A stretch of DNA of 37,348 bases from an uncultured Eubacteriales bacterium. Lineage in GTDB: Bacteria > Bacillota > Clostridia > Christensenellales > CAG-138. Below are positions 7,858-14,836 of this stretch, one piece after another. The notes below the pieces were generated by a model, which was not told the origin of the DNA, did not search any database, and saw nothing but the letters and a program-made list of their open reading frames with translations. The stretch's first letter is position 1; each line of letters begins with the position of its first letter. A program made the translations under genes and the position numbers. The stretch lies in contig CADAZC010000003.1 in NCBI GenBank assembly GCA_902792295.1, positions 1 to 37,348 on the forward strand, given 5' to 3'.

Positions 7858-8768
7858 CGAACGAATTACAACGCTATTACAGCGAACTGCGCGAGAAAAA
7901 CCGCCGCCTGCTCGAGAAGCGGATCGCGGAGTGCGAGCAAAAGAACCCGCGCTTCCGCTCGCTTGCGAACGAGCCCGGGCTGGTGTTCAAGCAGCTTGCC
8001 GCGGGCAAGCTCACCCCCGCCGCCGCAAAATCGCGCATCGGCGCGATCGGCGCGGAGCGCAGGAATCTCCTGATCTCGATGGGGCTGCCCGGAAACTACC
8101 TCGACGCGATCTATACCTGCCCGCGCTGTCAGGACACCGGCGAGGTCGGCGAGCCGCGGCGGCTCTGCGCATGCGCGCTGAAGAAGCAGCAGGAGCAGCT
8201 GCTTTCGGGATCCCGCATCAACGACCGCGAGACGTTTGCGAACTTCAACGAAGCGATCTATCCCAACGACGAACAAAAAAAGCAGGGGCTTGCCATGAAG
8301 CGGTTCTGCGAGCGATACGTCGCCTCGCTCCCCTCCCCCGAAAAGCCGAACCTTCTGATCGTGGGACAAAGCGGTCTCGGCAAGAGCTTTTTCGGCAACG
8401 CGATCGCGCGCGCCGCGATCGAAAAAGGCATTCCGACGCTGAAAACGACGGCGTACCAGTGCATTCAGACGATCCTCGACGGCATCGAAACGCGTGCGGA
8501 TGCGATCACGCCGTATCTCTCCTCCGACTTTCTGATCCTCGACGATCTCGGCACCGAGGCGATGGTGCCGAACGTGACCGTCGAAACGGTCTTCCGTATT
8601 CTCAACGAGCGCACGGCGGCGAATCTTCCGACCGTGCTCATCACCAACCTTGACCGTGAAGGACTGTTCGAGCGCTACGGCGAACGCGTTGCAAGCCGCA
8701 TGATCGACGGCGCGCTGACCGCGATCGTGCTGCTGCGCGGGGACAATCTCAGAACGAGGGTGCGCTGA
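7854..8768 (+). CDS. helicase loader DnaI/DnaC-type AAA+ ATPase
   Basis: A 304-residue ATP-dependent loader of the replicative helicase. The N-terminal helical part is followed by a zinc-binding cluster (Cys89, Cys92, Cys105, Cys107: YTCPRCQDTG, then CAC), as in Bacillus DnaI. The AAA+ core has Walker A GQSGLGKSF (171-179), Walker B FLILDDLGTE (226-235), sensor 1 VLITNL (261-266) and an SRMIDG motif with sensor 2 region. The ATG overlaps the preceding stop (GTATGA), and the stop overlaps the rsmI start (TGATG), giving a tightly coupled three-gene operon. The DnaD-type neighbour strengthens the helicase-loader call over an IstB-type transposition ATPase. Confidence 0.92.
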   Translation: MTNELQRYYSELREKNRRLLEKRIAECEQKNPRFRSLANEPGLVFKQLAAGKLTPAAAKSRIGAIGAERRNLLISMGLPGNYLDAIYTCPRCQDTGEVGEPRRLCACALKKQQEQLLSGSRINDRETFANFNEAIYPNDEQKKQGLAMKRFCERYVASLPSPEKPNLLIVGQSGLGKSFFGNAIARAAIEKGIPTLKTTAYQCIQTILDGIETRADAITPYLSSDFLILDDLGTEAMVPNVTVETVFRILNERTAANLPTVLITNLDREGLFERYGERVASRMIDGALTAIVLLRGDNLRTRVR

Positions 8769-9580
8769 TGCTGTACCTTGTCGCAACCCCCATCGGCAAC
8801 CTCGGCGATCTGAGTCCGCGAGCGATCGAGACGCTGTCCGCGGTCGACGTCATTTACTGCGAAGATACGCGCCATACGGGGCTTCTGCTCAATCATTTCA
8901 ACATCAAAAAACCGACGCGTTCCCTGCACACGCACAACGAACGCGAACGCACCGAAGAGGTCGTCGCCGCGCTCAAAGACGGCCGTGACGTCGCCTATGT
9001 GTCCGACGCGGGCATGCCCGGCGTTTCCGATCCCGGCGCGATGCTGGTCGAGGCGTGTCAGCGGGAGAACCTCCCGCACACCGTGATCCCCGGCGCCAGC
9101 GCCGCGGTCATTGCCGCCGTGCTTTCGGGACTGCCCGCACAGCCGTTCAGCTTTTTCGGGTTTCTCCCGCGCGAAAGCGCGCCGCGCCGCAAAATGCTCG
9201 ATGCGATCGCGCCGATCCGGCATCAGGTCATCCTGTATGAAAGCCCGCACCGCGTGCAGGCAACGCTCAAAGACCTTTACGACCGCTTCGGCGACGGACC
9301 GGCGGCGGTGCTGCGCGAGCTCACCAAGAAGTTTGAGACCGTCGTGACCGGCTCGCTTTCCGAACTGATCGAGCGCTTTTCCGAGGAGCCGAAGGGCGAA
9401 TGCGTGATCGCGTTCATCCCCGGACAAAAGGACGAAACGGAAGCGCCGGATCTCGACGAAACGCTGCTCGCGCTTTTGGAAACGGAATCCGTAAAGGATG
9501 CCGCGGCGATCGCCGCCGAGCGGCTGTCGCTTCCGAAAAAGGACGTTTACCGCCGCGCGCTGGAGCTGAAAGGCAAATAA
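8768..9580 (+). CDS. rsmI: 16S rRNA (cytidine-1402-2'-O)-methyltransferase
   Basis: RsmI 2'-O-methylates C1402 in the decoding centre of 16S rRNA using SAM. The 270-residue product has the tetrapyrrole-methylase fold signature: LVATPIGNLGDLSPRA at residues 4-19, YCEDTRHTG at about 34-42, VSDAGMPGVSDPG, VIPGASA and YESPHR. A short C-terminal helical domain rich in KDAAAIAAERL follows. Length and motif order are normal for the family. It is the last gene of the dnaD-dnaI operon (one-base overlap with the upstream stop) and ends at a strong terminator. Confidence 0.96.
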   Translation: MLYLVATPIGNLGDLSPRAIETLSAVDVIYCEDTRHTGLLLNHFNIKKPTRSLHTHNERERTEEVVAALKDGRDVAYVSDAGMPGVSDPGAMLVEACQRENLPHTVIPGASAAVIAAVLSGLPAQPFSFFGFLPRESAPRRKMLDAIAPIRHQVILYESPHRVQATLKDLYDRFGDGPAAVLRELTKKFETVVTGSLSELIERFSEEPKGECVIAFIPGQKDETEAPDLDETLLALLETESVKDAAAIAAERLSLPKKDVYRRALELKGK

Positions 9581-9590
9581 TTCCGCAAGC

Positions 9591-9620
9591 AAAAAGAGGA
9601 GGTTGCCCTCCTCTTTTTTT
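9591..9620. terminator. bidirectional intrinsic terminator
   Basis: AAAAAGAGGAGG (9591-9602) pairs with CCTCCTCTTTTT (9607-9618) with T tracts in both directions. It separates rsmI from the convergent nucleotidyltransferase gene ending at 9630. Confidence 0.92.
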
Positions 9621-9629
9621 GATTGTTGT

Positions 9630-10544
9630 TTATTTCCAGAGCTCGTCCGGATACAGCCCGTCATCCTTCATCTTCTGGATCGCGGCTTTCAGAATCGGCA
9701 GATCGGGACGGTTGGTGACGCCGTGCCAGCGCGCGGTGGTTTCCAGCACTTCGATGCCGATCCTGCCCTCCCGCATCAGCGCGTCGAGCACGCGCGGCAG
9801 CAGGTATTCGCACTTTTGCGGGTTCTTTGGGAGATTCTCGTCGAGGAACGCCGGGAAGCGCGCTTCGAACTCGTCGAGAACGCTTCTCTGCAGACCGAAC
9901 AGGTTCATCGAAACGAGCGTGTCCAGCGCAAGCGGGGTGTAGGTTGCGCCGTCGTCCTCGGTGAACGCCGCCGCGCCGTCGCGCTTTTCGATCTTCAGTC
10001 GCTCGGTGAGCGTGATCAGCTTGCCGTCCGGTCCGATCTCGCAGACGCCGCGCGCCACGGAACCGAAGTCCGAAAGCGTGTTGCCGAGCTGATACCCGAC
10101 CATCGCGCAGTCGCTTTCGGGGCGATCCTTGCTCAGAAAGTCGTAGATCTTCCGATACGCGTCCGCACCGTAGAAATCGTCGGCGTTCAGCACCGCAAAC
10201 GGCGCGTCCAGATGGTCCTTTGCGCAGAGGATCGCGTGCGCGGTTCCCCACGGCTTCACACGTCCTTCGGGGATCGCATATCCCTCCGGCAGCTTGTCGA
10301 GCGACTGGAATGCGTACTCGAGCTGCACGTGCGGGCGGATGCGCTTGCCGACGCGCTCTTCAAAGTCCTGCTCCATCTCCTTCTTGATGATGAGCACGAC
10401 CTTTTCAAAGCCCGCGCGGATCGCATCGAACACGGAAAAGTCCAGAATGACGTGATCATGATTGTCGATCGGCTCGATCTGTTTCGGACCGCCGAAACGG
10501 CTGCCCATTCCGGCTGCCATGATCAAAAGAATCGGTTTTTTCAT
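9630..10544 (-). CDS. sugar-phosphate-type nucleotidyltransferase
   Basis: A 304-residue protein of the NTP_transferase (GT-A-like) family. The nucleotide-binding signature AAGMGSRFGGPKQ is at residues 10-22, a GTAHAILCA block is at about 100-108 and a metal-binding NADDF is near 119-123. Family members transfer a nucleotide to a sugar phosphate or similar acceptor; the acceptor here is unknown. The N-terminus directly after ATG and the length fit the stand-alone clade seen in clostridia. ATG 10544 has GGAGGAG upstream and overlaps the stop of the DUF2156 gene by four bases (ATGA), so the two are translationally coupled. Confidence 0.85.
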   Translation of the reverse strand: MKKPILLIMAAGMGSRFGGPKQIEPIDNHDHVILDFSVFDAIRAGFEKVVLIIKKEMEQDFEERVGKRIRPHVQLEYAFQSLDKLPEGYAIPEGRVKPWGTAHAILCAKDHLDAPFAVLNADDFYGADAYRKIYDFLSKDRPESDCAMVGYQLGNTLSDFGSVARGVCEIGPDGKLITLTERLKIEKRDGAAAFTEDDGATYTPLALDTLVSMNLFGLQRSVLDEFEARFPAFLDENLPKNPQKCEYLLPRVLDALMREGRIGIEVLETTARWHGVTNRPDLPILKAAIQKMKDDGLYPDELWK

Positions 10545-11470
10545 AAAGCATTCTCCTCCTGATTGATTGATATCTCCGCCCCGTCCCGAACGGTGACGAG
10601 GAACTTTTCACGCAGTTCCCTGGGCTTATAGCTCATCTTGGAATACCGGAGCCCCGGATCGCCGCCGTCGTCCTCGCGGTTTAAAACCTTCGCCTCCGGA
10701 AAATGATTCACGAACGCCTGCGCCATTGCGGGGTACGCGCCAGGCACGTCCGGCATCGCCTTTTCCACGTGCTCGAACAGCATTTCGTTCTTCATCTCGC
10801 CGATCGCCATCGCAACGACCTCGCCGCCCGCATAAAGCGCCAGCGCCGTCTGCCCGAGCAGCTCCCGGTGTAAAAGCAGGTCCTTTGCGCCGTTCCATTC
10901 GTTTTCCTCGAGCGCGGAAAACTCCGGATGCTTCTCGCGGAACCGCTCCAGAAACGCAAGACACGCGCGCTCCGTCTCCGCGTCCGTGACCGCCGCTGCG
11001 TACGCGTCCGGGTGGTCGCGGTAAAAACGATTCACGTGGTTCTTCTGCCCGTGATACGCCTTGCCCGCAAACGTGCGGAAGTGTTCGGCGTCATACAGGT
11101 AATCCGCCCAGTCGCGGATGCTTTCGATCCCCATGCGGTCGCCGTAACGCGCTTTCAGAGGCGGCATCGCACAGCACGGGACCACACAGTAGCGAAGCGG
11201 GATCCCCCTGTGCTTCGCGTCCGCCTCGTTTGCCGCGCACGCCGCCGCAAAATCGCCGCAGCCGAGCGGAACGGTATAGCACTCGCCGTATTCGCCGTAG
11301 CCCGCGCGAATGCAGAGCATACCTTCGACGATCGCGTAATAGGATACATAGATATCGCGCCATTGATAGACGGCGCCGATCGTATTGTCGCAGATGCCGC
11401 AGGCATAGGTCTCAAAAAACGGCTTCAACGCTGCAATGTTTTCCGCCGTAATGCGTTCATACTCAATCAT
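10541..11470 (-). CDS. DUF2156 (phosphatidylglycerol lysyltransferase C-terminal-like) protein
   Basis: A 309-residue protein with two GNAT-like halves, typical of stand-alone DUF2156 proteins. Recognisable blocks are FFETYACGICDNTIGAVYQW (about 19-38), a KAYHGQKNHVNRF stretch in the middle and LNREDDGGDPGLRYSKMSY near the C-terminus. The fold is shared with the aminoacyl-transferring domain of MprF, but there is no flippase part, so a soluble aminoacyl- or acyltransferase is possible; the substrate is unknown. It has no Shine-Dalgarno. The promoter ends six bases before ATG 11470, so I predict a leaderless transcript. It is the first gene of a two-gene operon with the nucleotidyltransferase. 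Confidence 0.82.
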   Translation of the reverse strand: MIEYERITAENIAALKPFFETYACGICDNTIGAVYQWRDIYVSYYAIVEGMLCIRAGYGEYGECYTVPLGCGDFAAACAANEADAKHRGIPLRYCVVPCCAMPPLKARYGDRMGIESIRDWADYLYDAEHFRTFAGKAYHGQKNHVNRFYRDHPDAYAAAVTDAETERACLAFLERFREKHPEFSALEENEWNGAKDLLLHRELLGQTALALYAGGEVVAMAIGEMKNEMLFEHVEKAMPDVPGAYPAMAQAFVNHFPEAKVLNREDDGGDPGLRYSKMSYKPRELREKFLVTVRDGAEISINQEENAL

Positions 11471-11476
11471 AAAACC

Positions 11477-11504
11477 AGTATACCATATTTTTTTGATTTG
11501 TGAA
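11477..11504 (-). promoter_or_regulatory. promoter of the DUF2156 operon, predicted leaderless
   Basis: On the reverse strand TTCACA (11499-11504), a 16-base A/T-rich spacer and TATACT (11477-11482), then six bases to ATG 11470. The divergent promoter for the HAD gene begins 22 bases away. Confidence 0.75.
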
Positions 11505-11526
11505 GCCCGAAAAGCGTTTGACCGCA

Positions 11527-11555
11527 TTGACGCATACCGAAAAAGGTTGTAAAAT
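11527..11555 (+). promoter_or_regulatory. promoter of the HAD phosphatase gene, predicted leaderless
   Basis: TTGACG (11527-11532), a 17-base spacer and TAAAAT (11550-11555), then eight bases to ATG 11564 without a Shine-Dalgarno. Confidence 0.75.
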
Positions 11556-11563
11556 AATTGTGT

Positions 11564-12247
11564 ATGGAACAGAAGACTCTTGAAAACCGGTTCAAGCTCG
11601 TTGCGTTCGATCTGGACGGAACGATCTGCGATACTTTGAAGGACATCGCGTCCTCCTTAAACCGTGCGCTCGAGGCGCAGGGGTTTGCCACCTACTCGGA
11701 CGACGGCGTTTCCGGTCTGATCGGAAAGAGCATCGTCTACATGTGCAAAAATGCCGTGCCGAAAGACCGTCCGGAGGCGTGGACCGCCGTGCGCGACGGG
11801 TTTCTGGAGGATTATGCGGAGCATCTCTGCGACACGACCGTGCCGTACCCCGAAATGCCGGAGATGCTGAAAGCGCTGAAAGCGCGCGGCATTACGCTTG
11901 CCGTCGTCACGAACAAGCCCGATCCGCACGCAAAGAAGATGATCCGCCTGCTCTTCGGAGAGGGAACGCTCTTTTCGCGCGTGCAGGGGCAGTGCGCCGA
12001 CTATCCCGTGAAGCCGGATCCGACGATGCTCAACGTCGTGCGCGAATCGCTCGGCTTTTCGCGGGAGGAGACGCTGTACCTCGGCGATATGGACGTGGAT
12101 ATTCAATTTGCAAAGAACGCAGGCCTTGCGTGCGTCGGCTGCGGCTGGGGCTATCGCGGCGAAGCGTTTCTGAAGGAAGCGGGCGCGAAACAGGTGATCT
12201 CGCACCCTCTTGAACTCTTGGATATATGGGAAACCATTCATCAATAA
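11564..12247 (+). CDS. HAD-superfamily phosphatase, phosphoglycolate phosphatase-like
   Basis: A 227-residue HAD subfamily IA hydrolase. Motif I is FDLDGTICDT (residues 15-24, nucleophile and acid/base aspartates), followed by an alpha-helical C1 cap. Motif II is VVTNKPDP, a conserved Lys occurs in VKPDPTML (motif III), and motif IV is YLGDMDVDIQFA. This arrangement is shared by Gph-type phosphoglycolate phosphatases and PpaX-type pyrophosphatases, which cannot be separated by motif alone. The start has no Shine-Dalgarno and lies eight bases after a -10 box. The zinc-ribbon gene follows after 16 bases with its own strong ribosome site. Confidence 0.88.
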   Translation: MEQKTLENRFKLVAFDLDGTICDTLKDIASSLNRALEAQGFATYSDDGVSGLIGKSIVYMCKNAVPKDRPEAWTAVRDGFLEDYAEHLCDTTVPYPEMPEMLKALKARGITLAVVTNKPDPHAKKMIRLLFGEGTLFSRVQGQCADYPVKPDPTMLNVVRESLGFSREETLYLGDMDVDIQFAKNAGLACVGCGWGYRGEAFLKEAGAKQVISHPLELLDIWETIHQ

Positions 12248-12263
12248 AAAGGAGGACCTACCA

Positions 12264-12716
12264 ATGTCATTTTGTCCCAAATGCGGCACGCAGTTAAAAC
12301 CGGACGATAAGTTCTGCCCGTCCTGCGGTACCCCTGTCAACGGCACGCCCGCACCCGCAAGAGCGCGGACGGAAGAAGTCTCTGCCGGAGAAAAATGGAT
12401 GAGCGTTCTCGCGTATTGCGGACCCGTCCTGTTTGTTCCGATGTTCGTGAAAAAGGATTCCGAATTCGTCCAGTATCACGTGCGTCAGGGCTTCAATCTG
12501 ATGCTGTTCTACTTCGCGCTGATCTTTGCCCGTTACACGCTCGGCATCATCCCGTATGTCGGCACGTACTTCTTCCGGTATGTCTTCGACATCGGTCTCA
12601 TTGCCGTTTCCGTCTTCTCGATCATCGGCATCGTGCACGCGCTGCAGGGCGCAAAGAAGCCGCTCCCGTGGTTCGGCGACAAGATCGACCTGCTCAAAAC
12701 CCTGTTCAAGAGATAA
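12264..12716 (+). CDS. zinc-ribbon membrane protein (DUF4870-like)
   Basis: A 150-residue protein. Residues 4-24 form a zinc ribbon with two CxxC pairs (CPKCG, then CPSCG). A short Pro/Ala linker is followed by three hydrophobic segments (about 46-61, 78-99 and 105-130). The first helix is followed by VQYHVRQGFNLMLF, a pattern typical of small DUF4870/Tic20-like membrane proteins. The function of this group is unknown. The start at 12264 has AAGGAGG nine bases upstream. It probably shares the HAD gene transcript and ends at a strong terminator 12 bases on. Confidence 0.8.
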   Translation: MSFCPKCGTQLKPDDKFCPSCGTPVNGTPAPARARTEEVSAGEKWMSVLAYCGPVLFVPMFVKKDSEFVQYHVRQGFNLMLFYFALIFARYTLGIIPYVGTYFFRYVFDIGLIAVSVFSIIGIVHALQGAKKPLPWFGDKIDLLKTLFKR

Positions 12717-12727
12717 TCAACCGCACA

Positions 12728-12757
12728 GCGGCAGGCAAAACGCCTGCCGCTTTTTTA
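12728..12757 (+). terminator. intrinsic terminator before the cys operon
   Basis: GCGGCAGGC (12728-12736) pairs perfectly with GCCTGCCGC (12742-12750) around AAAAC and is followed by six T. It insulates the cysteine operon promoter, 15 bases downstream, from upstream transcription. Confidence 0.93.
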
Positions 12758-12771
12758 TTTTCCGAAACCGC

Positions 12772-12800
12772 TTGACAACGCAGCTTCTTTTCCATATACT
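12772..12800 (+). promoter_or_regulatory. cysteine operon promoter, sigma-A type
   Basis: A consensus TTGACA (12772-12777), a 17-base spacer and TATACT (12795-12800). Transcription should begin near 12807, producing a leader of about 200 bases before cysK that contains the leader peptide and the attenuator terminator. No T-box or SAM-riboswitch sequence features were recognised in this leader. Confidence 0.88.
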
Positions 12801-12834
12801 ATATATAATCTTTTTCGAGGAGGAACAAACGGGT

Positions 12835-12903
12835 ATGCAGAGCCGCAATCGCTTCGTGTGTTGCTGTCCCTGTCTTGCTATGCCCGTTTGCGCGCTCGGA
12901 TAG
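12835..12903 (+). CDS. cysteine-rich leader peptide of the cysK-cysE operon
   Basis: A 22-codon ORF with Shine-Dalgarno GAGGAGG at 12817-12823 and ATG at 12835, ending in TAG 12901-12903. Five of its 22 residues are cysteine: residues 9, 10, 11, 13 and 19 (core VCCCPC; codons at 12859-12867, 12871-12873 and 12889-12891). It lies between the promoter and a terminator that precedes the cysteine biosynthesis genes. This is the layout of amino-acid leader peptides that sense the charged tRNA of the pathway product by ribosome stalling. Polycysteine leader ORFs are known before sulfur genes in mycobacteria; here the ORF has a conventional ribosome site. The peptide itself is probably unimportant. 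The regulatory role is inferred from sequence but the coincidence of cysteine codons and cysteine genes is strong. Confidence 0.85.
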   Translation: MQSRNRFVCCCPCLAMPVCALG

Positions 12904-12920
12904 GGATTTTTTGTTGTTCC

Positions 12921-12956
12921 GCCGGGAAGCGATCGGGCTTCCCGGCTTTTTGTTTT
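12921..12956 (+). terminator. attenuator terminator between leader peptide and cysK
   Basis: A perfect ten-base stem, GCCGGGAAGC (12921-12930) with GCTTCCCGGC (12937-12946), loop GATCGG, followed by TTTTTGTTTT. It begins 17 bases after the leader-peptide stop codon and ends 50 bases before cysK, so it would cut most transcripts short unless prevented. Candidate alternative pairings are the eight bases 12848-12855 (ATCGCTTC) with 12926-12933, and 12830-12837 with 12879-12886 (with wobbles). A convincing classical antiterminator released by stalling on the Cys codons was not found. Confidence 0.92.
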
Positions 12957-13006
12957 GCACACAACACGGAAAAGAAAATCATACTGTTTATACGGAGGAA
13001 CCAACT

Positions 13007-13936
13007 ATGAACGTCTACACATCCGTCGATCAACTGATCGGAAAAACGCCGCTTCTGGAGCTCGGCCGCCTGATGCGTGAGGAAGCGCTTCCCGCGCGGC
13101 TTCTCGCGAAGCTCGAATACCTGAACCCAGCCGGCTCGGTCAAGGACCGCGTCGCAAAGGCAATGCTCGACGACGCGGAACGCCGCGGCGTCCTGAAACC
13201 CGGCTCCGTACTCATCGAGCCGACCTCCGGCAACACCGGCATCGGGCTTGCGGCGGTCGCTGCGGCGCGCGGATATCGCGTGATCATCGTGATGCCCGAA
13301 ACCATGAGCATCGAACGGCGGCGCATGATGCGCGCGTACGGCGCGGAACTGGTGCTGACGAACGGCGCGGACGGCATGAAAGGCGCGATCGCAAAGGCGG
13401 AAGAACTCATAAAGGAGATTCCGGACGCGCTGATCCCGGGACAGTTTACGAATCCCGCGAACCCCGCCGCGCACTATGCGGCGACCGGACCGGAGATCTG
13501 GGCGGACACGGACGGGCAGATCGATCTCTTCGTTGCGGGCGTGGGCACCGGCGGCACGGTCACCGGCGTCGGACGGTATCTCAGGGAGCAAAACCCGAAC
13601 GTCCGCATCGTCGCGGCGGAGCCCGCCTCCTCCCCCGTGCTTTCCGGCGGCAAAGCGGGCGCGCATAAGATCCAGGGCATCGGCGCGGGCTTCGTGCCGG
13701 ACGTGCTCGACACGACGGTCTATGACGAGGTGATCCCCGTTTCCAACGAAGACGCGTTTTTGACGGCGCGGCGCATCGGGCGGCTCGAGGGCGTCGCGGT
13801 CGGCATCTCCTCCGGCGCGGCGGCGCATGCGGCGATCCTGCTTGCAAAGCGGCCGGAGAACCGCGGTAAAACGATCGTCGTCCTGTTCCCCGACGGCGGG
13901 GACCGGTATCTGTCCACGACGCTTTACGAGGATTGA
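13007..13936 (+). CDS. cysK: cysteine synthase (O-acetylserine sulfhydrylase)
   Basis: PLP enzyme that makes L-cysteine from O-acetylserine and sulfide in the cytoplasm. The 309-residue product has the PLP lysine in NPAGSVKDR (Lys46), the substrate loop PTSGNTGIG (72-80), the phosphate-binding glycine loop [10 protein letters not shown] (about 181-190) and [11 protein letters not shown] near the C-terminus. All are diagnostic of CysK/CysM. ATG 13007 is preceded by GGAGGA at a normal distance; the frame is open further upstream but that part lies in the leader. It is the first structural gene after the attenuator and is followed by cysE with two bases between. Confidence 0.96.
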   Translation: MNVYTSVDQLIGKTPLLELGRLMREEALPARLLAKLEYLNPAGSVKDRVAKAMLDDAERRGVLKPGSVLIEPTSGNTGIGLAAVAAARGYRVIIVMPETMSIERRRMMRAYGAELVLTNGADGMKGAIAKAEELIKEIPDALIPGQFTNPANPAAHYAATGPEIWADTDGQIDLFVAGVGTGGTVTGVGRYLREQNPNVRIVAAEPASSPVLSGGKAGAHKIQGIGAGFVPDVLDTTVYDEVIPVSNEDAFLTARRIGRLEGVAVGISSGAAAHAAILLAKRPENRGKTIVVLFPDGGDRYLSTTLYED

Positions 13937-13938
13937 AG

Positions 13939-14799
13939 ATGGACCGGCTGCTGTTGAATACCATCGCCGCCCTCAATGCGGAGGACGAACCGCACCGCGA
14001 TCTTTGCGGCTTCCGGAAGAATGCGGAGCGCATGACGGACCTGCTGATCGACGCCATGTTTCCCTGCTATGCCGACGAAGCGATCCCGCGCGAACGGGCG
14101 CTTTCGGAGGCGGCGGCGCTTCTGCGCACCTGTCTTGACGCGCTTTCGGCAGAGCCGGAACGCGCGGACGCGATCGTTTTTGCCCTGTTCGACGCGCTTC
14201 CGGGCGTTCTGCGCCTTTTGAAAACCGACCTTGCCGCCGCGTATGTCGGCGACCCCGCGGCGCGCGGCGCGGATGAAATCATCCTGTGCTATCCGGCGTT
14301 TTTCGCGATCGGCACCTACCGGCTTGCGCACGTGCTGTACCGGAAGAACGTGCCGCTGCTGCCGCGCGTGATGACGGAGTACGCGCACCGCCGCACGGGC
14401 ATCGACATCCACCCCGGCGCGACAATCGGCGAATCGTTCTTCATCGATCACGGCACGGGCGTCGTTATCGGCGAAACCACGACCATCGGCAGCGGCGTCA
14501 AGATCTATCAGCACGTGACGCTCGGCGCAAAGAGCTTCGACACCGACGCGGACGGCGTGCCGGTGAAGGGCGTCAAGCGGCATCCGGACATCGGCGACCG
14601 CGTGGTCATCTATTCCGGCGCTACGATCCTCGGCGGTGAAACGCGCATCGGAAACGACTGCGTCATCGGCGGCAGCGTATGGCTCACGCATTCGGTGGAG
14701 GCGGGCAAGATGGTGCTTTCGCGATCCGCGGTCACGGACAGCACCCTGAAACGCGACATCATGCATCCGTCCTTGCCAGAAGACAGCGCGATGCTCTGA
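13939..14799 (+). CDS. cysE: serine O-acetyltransferase
   Basis: Makes O-acetylserine from serine and acetyl-CoA, the substrate of the preceding CysK. The 286-residue protein has a long helical N-terminal domain and a left-handed beta-helix of hexapeptide repeats from about residue 150. It shows HRRTGIDIHPGATIG (catalytic His158), FFIDHGTGVVIGET (His171), QHVTLGA and RHPDIGD. The long N-terminus and an inserted segment (DTDADGVPVKGVKR, about 211-224) place it in the bacterial group near SrpH/EpsC rather than E. coli CysE. The last residue is Leu; the CysK-docking tail of classical CysE ends in Ile. The ribosome site overlaps the end of cysK, indicating co-translation. Confidence 0.93.
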   Translation: MDRLLLNTIAALNAEDEPHRDLCGFRKNAERMTDLLIDAMFPCYADEAIPRERALSEAAALLRTCLDALSAEPERADAIVFALFDALPGVLRLLKTDLAAAYVGDPAARGADEIILCYPAFFAIGTYRLAHVLYRKNVPLLPRVMTEYAHRRTGIDIHPGATIGESFFIDHGTGVVIGETTTIGSGVKIYQHVTLGAKSFDTDADGVPVKGVKRHPDIGDRVVIYSGATILGGETRIGNDCVIGGSVWLTHSVEAGKMVLSRSAVTDSTLKRDIMHPSLPEDSAML

Positions 14800-14801
14800 A
14801 A

Positions 14802-14836
14802 AAAAGCGTACCGGTTTTCGGTACGCTTTGTTTTTA
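14802..14836. terminator. bidirectional intrinsic terminator
   Basis: AAAGCGTACCG pairs with CGGTACGCTTT across a four-base loop, with T tracts on both strands. It ends the cys operon on the plus strand and the MATE gene (stop 14834-14836) on the minus strand. Confidence 0.9.

Noticed and set aside
7854-8768. IstB-type transposition ATPase
   Set aside because: The N-terminal zinc cluster, the DnaD-type neighbour and the operon with rsmI support a helicase loader; there is no IstA or terminal repeat nearby.
12807-13006. T-box or SAM riboswitch before cysK
   Set aside because: No T-box sequence, specifier-loop layout or SAM riboswitch core could be recognised; a Cys-codon ORF with a terminator explains the leader better.
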